Positions 9,649-18,072 of a DNA stretch of 64,000 nucleotides are shown in pieces. This DNA is from Candidatus Reconcilbacillus cellulovorans (GTDB taxonomy: Bacteria > Bacillota > Bacilli > Paenibacillales > Reconciliibacillaceae). The notes under the pieces were generated by a model. That model ran no database searches and had not been told where the DNA came from. It saw nothing but the letters and a program-made list of their open reading frames with translations. Every line of letters starts with the position of its first letter. Position 1 is the stretch's first letter. The translations under genes were made by a program, and so were the position numbers. The DNA lies in the NCBI GenBank assembly GCA_002507565.1, contig MOXJ01000007.1, positions 20,863 through 84,862 on the forward strand. The letters are read 5' to 3'.

Positions 9649-12018
9649 GTGGAAACGATGAACCGCCGCCGACCGACCCGCTATTTTCTGAAACTGTTCG
9701 CGTTCGGCCTTCTGGCCGGCGCCGTCCCGGCGCTGACCGTCGGGCTGTTTTCCTACCTGAAATCGTCCGAGACGGTGCAACACAACGCCCGCCAGGCCGA
9801 ACGGCAACATTTGGCGCTGATCCAGACCAACGTCGAGCAGGTCTTGAAGACCGTCGATCATTCGATGACGTATTTCGCAAGTTCGACGTTTTTGCGGTCC
9901 ATTCTGGAACAGCCGCTGAGCGTCGACCAGTTCGACCTATATCTTCGGCTTCGGCGGGAAATCAACTATTTGCAGACGTTCGACACGGGCATCGAAAACT
10001 TCGTTTTGCTCAGCATCGACCAAGGTTGGTATCTCGACAACGTCGGGCTTTACCGCATCGACGAGGTACGCGACCGCAGCCGGGTTTTCGACTATTTCGG
10101 ACTGCCGGCCGATTCTGTTTGGACGGTCGACCCCGTTGAAAGCTCCGCTTCGGTCCTTGCGGATAAAACGTGGATCTCTGCTTCGCCGGCGGAACCGGAT
10201 TCGGAAGCCCTCTCCACGGCCGACCGCCGCACATGTGTCCGCACCGTCAATCTCGTCAAAAAACTGCCGCTCGGCGCCTCTCGAAAAACCGGGCTGGCGG
10301 TCGCCAGCATTCCGTCGTGTTTTCTTGAAAACCGGTTCAGCCGCGGCGGCGAACATGAAACCGTTTTCGTCTTCAATGGGCAAAACGTGCCGATTCTTTA
10401 CGGCAGCACGGCATCCGCCCGCAACGACCCGGCGGTGACGACCGCCGTCGCCCGAGCGCTCGAAGGCGATTCGTCCTCGGAAGGCCAGCTCGCGCTTACC
10501 GCCGGCGGCCGGCGTTACGCGGCGACGTTCCGGCGTTCGGACTACAACGACTGGACGTACGTCTCGCTGATTTCCCTGCACAAACTGTCGGAGCAGTCCT
10601 ACGCGATCGGCTGGTTCACCGCCGCCGTCTGCCTCGCTCTGCTCGCGCTCATGCTCGTGGCGACCTGGATTGCGACGCGCAACATCTATAAGCCGCTCGG
10701 CAGGCTGATCCGCCAGGCGGCCGAACTCGGCCCTCCGCCGGCGGCGCGGGACGAGTTCGCGTTCATCGGCGAGCAGATCCACCGCGTCGTCCAGCAAAAA
10801 TCCGATCTGGAAAACCGGTTGCGCGGCCAAATTCACCAGCTCCGCACGCTGTTCATGCTGAATATGTTCCAGGGAAGGCTCGGCGAGGCCGACATCGCCG
10901 CCCAGCTGTCGGCGCTCGGCTATCCCGACGTGCCGCGCCGCCGGTTCGCGGTGTTGGCTCTGCAGATCGACACGCTGGAAGGGACGAAATACAGCCCGAA
11001 AGACGCCGATCTTTTGCTGTTTGCGATCAACAACATCGTCGAAGAGCTCGTTCCCGCCGAAGCGAGGCTGACGCCGTTTCTGCACGACCAGACGCAGGTG
11101 ACGCCGATCGTAAGCGGCGATGTAACGGATGAGGCGTTTTCCCGCGAGCTGTACGAGCGGGCGAAAACACTCCGCGACACCGTCGCCGCCTATCTCGACC
11201 TGAAAATCAGCATCGGCGTCAGTCGGCCGCACGGCTCGCTCGCCGACGCGCCGGAAGCGCTTCGGGAAGCGGTCGAGGCGCTCAAATATCGCATCCGGTT
11301 CGGTATCGGCGCCATTATGCATTACGCCGACCTGCCGCAGAAGCGAAGCTGGAGCGGCTACTTCCCGCTCAGACTGACGGGCGAGCTGTGCGACGCGATC
11401 CAGCTGGCCGACCGCGCGGTGGCGGAAGCGAAACTGAACGAATGGTTCGACCAACTCTGCTCGCACGATCCCGATCCCGCCGATTTCGAAATGTGGACGA
11501 CGCGGCTTTTGCTCGAACTGCTGCAGCTCGCCCACAGCCTCCGCCTCGAAACCGCCAGACGGACCGACCTGACTCCGCAACCGCTGTTCGACCGGCTCAA
11601 GCGACTGCGGACGGTCGAAGAGACGCGGGACTGGTTCCGCGACGCGATCGTGCGGCCGATGCTTTCGGCGGTCGAGGAGCGCGTCCGTTCGCAGTATAAA
11701 AACATTTCCGAACAAATTATCCATATCATCCATCAGGAATGCGAAACCGATCTGACGCTGGAATCGATCGCTGCGCGGCTGCATTACAACCCGAACTACA
11801 TCAGCGGCGTTTTCCGCAAGGAAACCGGCACGTCGTTCAGCGAATATTTGGCCGCCCACCGCCATAAAATCGCGATCCGCTACCTGCTGGAAACCGACCT
11901 GTCCGTCAAGGACATTTCCGAACGGCTCCGCTACAACAATCCGCAAAACTTCATCCGCTCGTTCCGGAAAATCGAAGGCATCACGCCCGGCCGCTACCGC
12001 GAGCTGTACCGGAAATAA
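9649..12018 (+). CDS. Membrane-anchored AraC family regulator with extracytoplasmic sensor domain
   Basis: This 789-residue one-component regulator has a transmembrane helix at about 13-36, an extracellular sensor region at about 37-319 and a second helix at about 320-343. A HAMP-like linker follows, then a cytoplasmic degenerate-cyclase-like middle part at about 385-520. The C-terminal AraC helix-turn-helix pair (about 700-789) ends in RYNNPQNFIRSFRKIEGITPGRYRELY. The GTG was chosen because GGGAG lies eight bases upstream; an ATG three codons later is too far from it, and an earlier in-frame GTG sits inside a TATAAT-like element at 9610-9615. It combines the roles of the separate kinase and regulator found at the left of the window. 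It likely controls the adjacent binding-protein gene or the GH105 operon. Confidence 0.9.
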   Translation: METMNRRRPTRYFLKLFAFGLLAGAVPALTVGLFSYLKSSETVQHNARQAERQHLALIQTNVEQVLKTVDHSMTYFASSTFLRSILEQPLSVDQFDLYLRLRREINYLQTFDTGIENFVLLSIDQGWYLDNVGLYRIDEVRDRSRVFDYFGLPADSVWTVDPVESSASVLADKTWISASPAEPDSEALSTADRRTCVRTVNLVKKLPLGASRKTGLAVASIPSCFLENRFSRGGEHETVFVFNGQNVPILYGSTASARNDPAVTTAVARALEGDSSSEGQLALTAGGRRYAATFRRSDYNDWTYVSLISLHKLSEQSYAIGWFTAAVCLALLALMLVATWIATRNIYKPLGRLIRQAAELGPPPAARDEFAFIGEQIHRVVQQKSDLENRLRGQIHQLRTLFMLNMFQGRLGEADIAAQLSALGYPDVPRRRFAVLALQIDTLEGTKYSPKDADLLLFAINNIVEELVPAEARLTPFLHDQTQVTPIVSGDVTDEAFSRELYERAKTLRDTVAAYLDLKISIGVSRPHGSLADAPEALREAVEALKYRIRFGIGAIMHYADLPQKRSWSGYFPLRLTGELCDAIQLADRAVAEAKLNEWFDQLCSHDPDPADFEMWTTRLLLELLQLAHSLRLETARRTDLTPQPLFDRLKRLRTVEETRDWFRDAIVRPMLSAVEERVRSQYKNISEQIIHIIHQECETDLTLESIAARLHYNPNYISGVFRKETGTSFSEYLAAHRHKIAIRYLLETDLSVKDISERLRYNNPQNFIRSFRKIEGITPGRYRELYRK

Positions 12019-12062
12019 AAAACGGCCGGGGACGCGGTTTTGCCCGCTTGCCCAGCCGCCGT
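12017..12062 (-). terminator. Probable terminator of the GH105 operon
   Basis: On the minus strand an imperfect GC-rich stem (ACGGC...GCCGT outer arms, CAAAA loop) is followed by six T residues. The T-run sits at the stop codon of the convergent regulator gene, so the two transcription units share this sequence. The stem has mismatches, hence moderate confidence. Confidence 0.45.
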
Positions 12063-12092
12063 GCTCCGCCCTTACTCGTCCGCGGCTGCCGG

Positions 12093-13256
12093 TTAGTCGC
12101 CTTCCATAAAGAAAATCCTAAGTTCCGGCGTTTGCGCCACTTCGACACATGCCAACACGAACGCGCCGACGCCGTGCAGGTCGTTGTCAGAGCGCGGCCG
12201 CGCGACGTAATGGGCGTAATCGCCGGCCGATGTGCCGACGCAAATGTCGGGAACGACGAGCCGCCCGCCGGCGTCGAACCGCAGCCGGCCGAGGAGGCCG
12301 GCCCAGCCTTTGCGGGCGACCTCGGCGTACGCCGGTTCCAGCCACCCGCGCCGGATCGCCCGGGCGTAGGCGTAAACGAACAGCGCCGAACACGACGTCT
12401 CCGGCCAGTTGTCCGGGCGGTCGCTTTTATCGACGACTTGGTACCAGAGCCCCGTCGCCGCATCCTGATAGCGCGCCAGCGCGCGCAGCAATTCCGCGAG
12501 CGCGCCGCCCAGCTCCGCGCGCGCGGGGGCGTCGGCCGGCAATTCGTCAGCAATATCGGCGACGGCCGTCGCGTACCATCCGATCGACCGGCCCCAGAAT
12601 TCCGGCGAGCATCCGGTTTCCCGATCCGCCCACGGCGCCCGGCGCGATTCGTCCCAGGCGTGGTACAAAAGACCGGTGCGGCGGTCGAGCATATGCTTGC
12701 GCATCAGCGATTCCTGCAAGAGCACCGTTTCGACGAGCGCCGGTTCGCCGAACACCCTCGCGTATACTGCGGCAAACACGCCGCCCATATAAAGGCCGTC
12801 GAGCCACATCTGGTAGGGATATTTGTCTTTGTGCCAGAAGCCGCCTTCGCTCGTGCGATTGAGCGTGTCGAACAGCCCGCGCAGCTTGCGCGCCGCCGCC
12901 GCATAGCGCGGGTCGCCGAACCGCGCATGAAGCGGAAACAGCAGCAGCCCCGCCATGATCGCGTCCAGCTCGTCGCGGGCGAACAGCAAATTGCCGAGCG
13001 GATCGACGAGCCGGTCGACGTACGTTTTCGCGTAGTCCAGATACCGGCTTTCGCCGGTTTTTTCCCAAAGCCGCATCATCCCGTGCAAAAAAACGCCCTG
13101 GTGATAATGCCAGCGTCTTTCGGGCGGCAGCCGCTCCGGATCGGGATAATGCGCCATCAGCGCGTCGCACGCCGCTTCCGCCCACAGAAGCGGCGGAGCT
13201 TTCGTCCGCTCTTCCGGCCGGAGCCGGCTCAGATCGGTAACAGAAAGACCCCCCAC
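12093..13256 (-). CDS. GH105 unsaturated rhamnogalacturonyl/glucuronyl hydrolase (YteR-like)
   Basis: This roughly 387-residue cytoplasmic (alpha/alpha)6-barrel enzyme hydrates the 4,5-unsaturated uronic acid left by polysaccharide lyases and so splits short oligosaccharides. Family features are WHYHQGVFLHGMMRLWE, the catalytic aspartate in YPYQMWLDGLYMGG (residue 153 from this start), a second WGRSIGWYATA segment and the C-terminal SDNDLHGVGAFVLA. The GTG was chosen for its AAGGAG at ten bases. In-frame TTG and ATG codons up to 15 codons upstream overlap the preceding gene and are the alternatives. It is the last gene of the binding protein-permease-permease operon, which points to pectin (rhamnogalacturonan) or another lyase-digested polysaccharide as the diet. 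Confidence 0.9.
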   Translation of the reverse strand: MGGLSVTDLSRLRPEERTKAPPLLWAEAACDALMAHYPDPERLPPERRWHYHQGVFLHGMMRLWEKTGESRYLDYAKTYVDRLVDPLGNLLFARDELDAIMAGLLLFPLHARFGDPRYAAAARKLRGLFDTLNRTSEGGFWHKDKYPYQMWLDGLYMGGVFAAVYARVFGEPALVETVLLQESLMRKHMLDRRTGLLYHAWDESRRAPWADRETGCSPEFWGRSIGWYATAVADIADELPADAPARAELGGALAELLRALARYQDAATGLWYQVVDKSDRPDNWPETSCSALFVYAYARAIRRGWLEPAYAEVARKGWAGLLGRLRFDAGGRLVVPDICVGTSAGDYAHYVARPRSDNDLHGVGAFVLACVEVAQTPELRIFFMEGD

Positions 13257-13282
13257 GGTGTTCTCGCTCCTTCTCCTTACGT

Positions 13283-14392
13283 TCATTCCTCCAGTTGCCA
13301 ATCGCCGGGAAGCGGCGGTTCCGGCACGCCCGCCAGCCGGTAACAGAGCCGGCGAACGAGCACCGCCTGCGTGCCGGCGTTCATGTCGCCTTCCGCAGCG
13401 CCCTCGCCGAGCACGACCGGCTCCGGCATGTCGGGATACGTTTCGCCTTCCTTCACTTGCGCCACGTTGGGCGCCGGCACCGAACGATGCATTTCCCGGG
13501 AAAACCCGCCGTCATCCCGCTTGAACGCGCGCAAATGGCGCACGGTTTTGGCGATCAGTTCGCCGACGTCCGCCGTTCGACCCGGTCGCACCGTCGGTCC
13601 AAGCGATGCGACCAGATGCACGGCATTGCGCACATAACACATGTCAGTCGCCGCCTCGTCGCGGACGACATCGACCACGCTGTCGAGCAGGCGCGCCGCG
13701 CGCGGCACCGGCTCGCCGAACCGCGCATAAAACGTATGCAGCTTGAAAGCGCCGGATACCCGCACGTAACCGGAACCGCCGCCCCAAAAGCCCGTCGCCG
13801 CATCCTGCACGCGCTCCAGATAAGCGAACATCGCTTCCAGATACGGCGCCCGCTCCTGCGGCGCAAGCGCCGCAAGATAGACCGCCGAACAGCTCAGCCG
13901 GTCGCAGCCGCGCCAGCTATGCGACAGGTCGACGTCGCGCACCCATCGGCCGAACGCCTCCGGCGAACGCATCCACGCCGGCGCCCCCCGGCGCGGGTTC
14001 GGCGACGGATACGGCCAGCCGGCGCCGAGCCGGGTGAGAACCCCGGTCGCATAGCCGAGCGCGCGCGCCACCATCACCTCATCTTTCCGCATCCGCGGGT
14101 CCGCATCGTAAAAACAACCGGTTTCTGGATCCTGTCTTTTCTGGAAAAAACATACAAACCTCTCTTTCACAAGGTCGGATTGGCCGTCGAGCGCACCGAC
14201 GCGGTCAAGAATGTGAATGGCCTGCGCCGTCGACTCGATGTCCGGTGAAAACCGGCCCGATGCCTTCGAACTGCGCGCGTAGAAAAAACCGCCGCTTTTC
14301 GGATCGTATTGTCCGCGCAACCAGTCGGCGAACCCGTCGAACAGCGTCTCCAGCTCGCGCAACCAAAAAGCGTTCTCCGCACCGCCGTCCAA
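13283..14392 (-). CDS. Unrecognised protein with alpha/alpha-toroid-like repeats, carbohydrate operon
   Basis: I do not recognise the family of this 369-residue protein. It shows repeated D-x-x-(S/T)-G-(G/C/F)-F/W turns (YDPKSGGFFYA, RQDPETGCFYD, QDAATGFWGG, KRDDGGFSRE). Long amphipathic helices separate them, as in squalene-cyclase, heparinase and GH toroid folds. It has no signal peptide, so it is probably cytoplasmic. A TTG start six bases after the permease stop is preceded by AAAGGGGTGA. Placement between a sugar permease and GH105 suggests an enzyme acting on the imported oligosaccharide (glycoside hydrolase, lyase or epimerase). That function is inference. Acidic and tyrosine residues in the turn motifs are candidates for the active site. 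Confidence 0.8.
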   Translation of the reverse strand: MDGGAENAFWLRELETLFDGFADWLRGQYDPKSGGFFYARSSKASGRFSPDIESTAQAIHILDRVGALDGQSDLVKERFVCFFQKRQDPETGCFYDADPRMRKDEVMVARALGYATGVLTRLGAGWPYPSPNPRRGAPAWMRSPEAFGRWVRDVDLSHSWRGCDRLSCSAVYLAALAPQERAPYLEAMFAYLERVQDAATGFWGGGSGYVRVSGAFKLHTFYARFGEPVPRAARLLDSVVDVVRDEAATDMCYVRNAVHLVASLGPTVRPGRTADVGELIAKTVRHLRAFKRDDGGFSREMHRSVPAPNVAQVKEGETYPDMPEPVVLGEGAAEGDMNAGTQAVLVRRLCYRLAGVPEPPLPGDWQLEE

Positions 14393-14398
14393 GGCTCG

Positions 14399-15280
14399 TC
14401 ACCCCTTGATCGCGCCGAGCAAAGCGCCTTTGACGAAATGTTTTTGCAAAAACGGATAGACGAGCAATACCGGAATCGTCGCGACGACGATGACCGCCAT
14501 TTTGATCGTTTGCTCCGGCGGCCGTATGAAATCGTCAGATAACCCCGTCGTGTCCGCACTCAGCCCGCTGGCCAAAATTACGATCTGCCGCAAAATGACC
14601 TGGATCGGCCATTTCGTCGCATCGTTAAGGTACAGGATCGCCGGCAAATACGTGTTCCAGTACGTCACCGCATAAAACAACGCGATCGTCGCGATCGCCG
14701 GCATCGACAGCGGAATGACGATCTGAAACAGGACGCGGAAATCGCCGCAGCCGTCGATCTTCGCCGATTCCTCCAGACCTTCAGGCAAATTCATAAAAAA
14801 GTTGCGCAAAATGATCAGATTAAACGCGCTGATCGAACTCGGTACGACAAGTGCCAGATAGGAGTCGATCATCCCGAGCGCTTTGACGACGATAAATGTT
14901 GGGATCATCCCGCCGCTGAACAGCATCGTGAACACGACGAGAAACATGAGCGGCCGCCGACCGACGAGATCGCGGCGGCCGAGACCGTAGGCCATCAGCG
15001 ACGTCAAAAAAACGCTGAACAGCGTCCCGAATACCGTCACGCAGACGGAAACCAGCATGCCGCGCATGACCGTGTTCGTCGAAAAAATGTACAGGTATGC
15101 GTCAAGGCTGAACCGGCTCGGAAACAGCACGAACTTTTTGACCGCCAGTTCCTCCGCCGTCGTAAACGAACCCGCAACCACGTGAAGAAACGGCAGTATC
15201 GTCGCTGCAGCGATCAAAAACAGCAGCGAATAGTTGACGGCGTCGAACAGACGGGTCGACCATGTGCGGTCGTGCGTCAC
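14399..15280 (-). CDS. Carbohydrate ABC transporter permease (YtcP/LplC type)
   Basis: This 293-residue permease subunit has six predicted helices (first at about 14-35) and the conserved EAA loop LPEGLEESAKIDGCGDF near residue 170. It ends in the typical LQKHFVKGALLGAIKG tail. The GTG start follows AAAGGAG at nine bases and lies 15 bases after the partner permease. It is the third gene of a minus-strand operon (binding protein, permease, permease, toroid protein, GH105), the same order as in Bacillus ytcQ-yteP-ytcP-yteR-type loci. Confidence 0.93.
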   Translation of the reverse strand: MTHDRTWSTRLFDAVNYSLLFLIAAATILPFLHVVAGSFTTAEELAVKKFVLFPSRFSLDAYLYIFSTNTVMRGMLVSVCVTVFGTLFSVFLTSLMAYGLGRRDLVGRRPLMFLVVFTMLFSGGMIPTFIVVKALGMIDSYLALVVPSSISAFNLIILRNFFMNLPEGLEESAKIDGCGDFRVLFQIVIPLSMPAIATIALFYAVTYWNTYLPAILYLNDATKWPIQVILRQIVILASGLSADTTGLSDDFIRPPEQTIKMAVIVVATIPVLLVYPFLQKHFVKGALLGAIKG

Positions 15281-15295
15281 GGCAAGCCTCTCCTT

Positions 15296-16255
15296 TCAAT
15301 AGACGCCTTCCTCGCCGAATTTTTTGGCGAGCCGGTTGGCGACGACGACGAGCACCAGGCCGACGAACGACTTGAAAAAGCCGATCGCCGTACTGTAGCT
15401 GAACTGCCCTTGACGAAGCGCCGCGGTGTACACGTACGTGTCGATGATTTCGGCGACTTCGCGGTTCATCGCGTTGAGCAGCAGATAGACATGTTCGAAG
15501 CCGAGTTCCAGGACGTCGCCGATTTTCAGAATGAGCAGCACGACGATGACGCCGCGGATCGCCGGAAGCGTAATATGCCAGATTTGACGGAAACGGCCCG
15601 CCCCGTCGATGCGCGCGGCTTCGTACAGCTGCGGGTCGACGGTGGCGATCGCCGCGAGATAGACGATCGTGCCCCATCCCGCTTCGCGCCAGATGACCTG
15701 CAAAATATAAATCGGCCTGAACCACTCCGGCGACAGCAAAAAATTGATTTTACCGATTCCGGCCGCCTCCAGCAGCCGGTTGACGATACCGCCGTCCATC
15801 GTCAGCATGACGAACGAAATCGAAACGATGATGACCCACGACATGAAATGCGGTAAATAAACGATCGTCTGCACCGTCCGCTTGTACCAGTGATGGCGCA
15901 CCTCGTTCAGCATGAGCGCCAAAACGATCGGCACCGGAAAATAAAACACGAGGTTCATCAAAAACAGGATCAAGGTGTTTTTCAAAATGTTCCAGAACAC
16001 CGGGTCGGTAAACAGACGCCGATAATGAGCGAAGCCGACCCATTCACTGCCGAGCACGCCTTTGTAAGGCTTGTAATCCTGAAACGAAATGATAAGTCCC
16101 CACATCGGCGCGTATTTGAACACGAGAAAATAGAGCAGCCCTGGCAGAATCATCAAATAGACCGCCCGGTTTTTCCAGATTGCGCGCCACCAAAGAGGAG
16201 AGCGAAAAACGCGTTCCGCCTTCGCCGCGTATACCGTCTCCTGCTGCAACGCCAT
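15296..16255 (-). CDS. Sugar ABC transporter permease (LplB/YteP type)
   Basis: This 319-residue permease has the N-terminal helix at about 29-50, followed by PMWGLIISFQDYKPYKG, a family hallmark, and an EAA loop (LYEAARIDGAGRF) at about residue 212. GGGAGGG precedes the ATG. It forms the heterodimeric channel with the next gene, 15 bases away. The strong similarity in layout to the permease at 564-1514 suggests the two transport systems are paralogues. Confidence 0.93.
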   Translation of the reverse strand: MALQQETVYAAKAERVFRSPLWWRAIWKNRAVYLMILPGLLYFLVFKYAPMWGLIISFQDYKPYKGVLGSEWVGFAHYRRLFTDPVFWNILKNTLILFLMNLVFYFPVPIVLALMLNEVRHHWYKRTVQTIVYLPHFMSWVIIVSISFVMLTMDGGIVNRLLEAAGIGKINFLLSPEWFRPIYILQVIWREAGWGTIVYLAAIATVDPQLYEAARIDGAGRFRQIWHITLPAIRGVIVVLLILKIGDVLELGFEHVYLLLNAMNREVAEIIDTYVYTAALRQGQFSYSTAIGFFKSFVGLVLVVVANRLAKKFGEEGVY

Positions 16256-16331
16256 GCCGTTTCACCCTCCCCGGCCTTCCGGGAACCGCCGGACCGGCGT
16301 CCGGCGGCCCCGGGACGAGCGATTGCGCGGT

Positions 16332-17894
16332 TTACGAATTCGATTTGGCCTTTTGGTACGACTCGTTGAACTCTCGGATGATTTGCTCTCCGCCTTCTTT
16401 TTTCCAGCGTTCGACTTCGTTCTGGAAGCCGGCTTCGTCCAGGTTGCCGAGAATGAATTTGTACGTGGCGTCGCGGATAATTTCCTGCAGTTTGACGCCT
16501 TTTTCGTTGTACGTTTTGGACGAAAGCGGCGCCGCTGGGTCGTGGATCAAGAATTGTTCGTTGTCCTTGACCAACTGTTCGGCTTTCGCCCGCGCCGGCA
16601 GCTTGAACGTCGATTCGAGCATGCCGGGAATCGTGCTCGGACCGCCGACGACGATCGATTCGTACGGCCGTTTTTCCCGTTCCAGCAGCTTGTTGTCCGC
16701 CACGGGGCTTGCCTTGCCGTTTTCCAGCGTGTAATGGCGGCCTTCGACGCCCCATTGCAGCAGGTTGGCGAGTTCCGGCGTCATCAGCTTGTCGTAGAAC
16801 GCGAGCACGCCCTTGAGCTGTTCTTCCGTCTTGACGGCGGTTTTCGGGAACAGCACGAGGTTGCCGTATCCGGGAATCGCCCAAACGCGATATTTGCCGT
16901 CCGGCCCGGCGATGCGGTTGTGCACGTCAAGCTGTGCCTGCGGATTGACGGCGATGATCTTTTCATGTAGGCTCTGCACGTCGGGCATCGAGCCGATGTA
17001 GGCGCCGGCGACGCCGCGGATGAGCAGGTTTTGCTGATCGTTTTTGCTGGTGACAGGAAAATCCTGGTTGATCAGACCCTCTTGATGAAGCTTCCGGAAA
17101 AACTTCATCGTTTCCATATAGCCAGGGAACATGAATTCCGGAAGCAGCTGGCCGTCTTTTTCTCCCCAGTTGTTCGGCGTGCCGAAATACGAGCTGACCG
17201 TCTTGAACGCGCCGTAGATCAGGTCGTTGCGGTCGGTCAGACCGATCGTGTCTTTTTTGCCGTTGCCGTCGGGGTCTTTTTCCGCAAACTGCTTCAAGAC
17301 GTTGTACAGTTCGTCGACGTTTTGCGGCATCGGCAGCCCGAGTTTGTCCAGCCAGTCCTTACGGATGATCAGCCCCTGGCGGGACAGTGGGCGTTCCTGA
17401 TAAATCGCGTAAATCTTGCCGTCGACCGACGTATTGCGCAAGACCGCGGGGTTGAGCCGGCTCAAGTTCGGATATTCCTTGAGATAAGGCCCGATTTCCC
17501 AGAACTGTCCGTTCTGGATGGCGTCGCGGAACATCACGAACGTCGACTGGTTCTTCATGTAGGTCGCCATCGGCAAAGAGCCGGTCGCGAACGCGGCGTT
17601 CAGCTTTTCTTCGTAACTGCCGTCGGGGACCCATTGGATTTCGAGATCGGTGTTCGTCTTTTCTTCGATCAGCTTTTCGATCATCGGGTCGGGGACTTCG
17701 GCCGTGTGCAGGTTGGCCATGATGGTGATTTTCATCGGCGGCTTCGGGCTTTCCGTCGACCGCCCGGACGGCGACGTTCCCGCCTGACCGCCCTTCTTGT
17801 CGGTTTCCCCGCAGCCCGCTAGTACGCCCGCCGCCAAGGCGAGAGCGCCGAGGGCCGACATCCATTTCCGGTTCGTCGCGTTCATCGGCGACAT
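16332..17894 (-). CDS. Extracellular solute-binding lipoprotein for the GH105-linked importer
   Basis: This 520-residue lipoprotein receptor has a signal peptide ending in the lipobox LAGC (C28), followed by a Gly/Ser/Lys-rich tether and the two-lobed binding domain. Several stretches match the paralogue at 8020-9549 (SRQGLIIRKDWLDKLGLPMPQNVDELY; DPDGNGKKDTIGLTDRNDLIYGAFKTVSSYFGTPNNWG). It starts the five-gene sugar operon. The ATG has GGGAGG only four bases upstream; a second ATG three codons later is possible. The upstream 178-base gap has no perfect promoter. Confidence 0.92.
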   Translation of the reverse strand: MSPMNATNRKWMSALGALALAAGVLAGCGETDKKGGQAGTSPSGRSTESPKPPMKITIMANLHTAEVPDPMIEKLIEEKTNTDLEIQWVPDGSYEEKLNAAFATGSLPMATYMKNQSTFVMFRDAIQNGQFWEIGPYLKEYPNLSRLNPAVLRNTSVDGKIYAIYQERPLSRQGLIIRKDWLDKLGLPMPQNVDELYNVLKQFAEKDPDGNGKKDTIGLTDRNDLIYGAFKTVSSYFGTPNNWGEKDGQLLPEFMFPGYMETMKFFRKLHQEGLINQDFPVTSKNDQQNLLIRGVAGAYIGSMPDVQSLHEKIIAVNPQAQLDVHNRIAGPDGKYRVWAIPGYGNLVLFPKTAVKTEEQLKGVLAFYDKLMTPELANLLQWGVEGRHYTLENGKASPVADNKLLEREKRPYESIVVGGPSTIPGMLESTFKLPARAKAEQLVKDNEQFLIHDPAAPLSSKTYNEKGVKLQEIIRDATYKFILGNLDEAGFQNEVERWKKEGGEQIIREFNESYQKAKSNS

Positions 17895-17985
17895 TCAACC
17901 TCCCTGAACCCATTCGTTTTGGATGCGTTTACGCCCCCCAGCTTACCCAGTCCGGCGGCGGTGCGTAAATAATCATGTTTTCAGC

Positions 17986-18023
17986 AAAAAGCCCGCCGCG
18001 GCGCAAATTCGGCCTCGGCGGGC
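17986..18023 (-). terminator. Intrinsic terminator of the exporter operon
   Basis: A GCCCGCCG/CGGCGGGC stem (about 11 pairs with one mismatch, loop about 9) is followed on the minus strand by TTTTT. It lies 50 bases beyond the stop of the secreted-protein gene, the last gene of the MacAB-like operon, and separates it from the sugar operon. Confidence 0.8.
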
Positions 18024-18072
18024 ATACGACGTCACGAAATGATTATCGGCTGAGCCGGTGACATTTTCACGT

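Noticed and set aside
17919..17934. cre-like site (TGGATGCGTTTACGC) ahead of the sugar operon
   Set aside because: Only part of the CcpA consensus is kept and at least two core positions differ; too weak to call.
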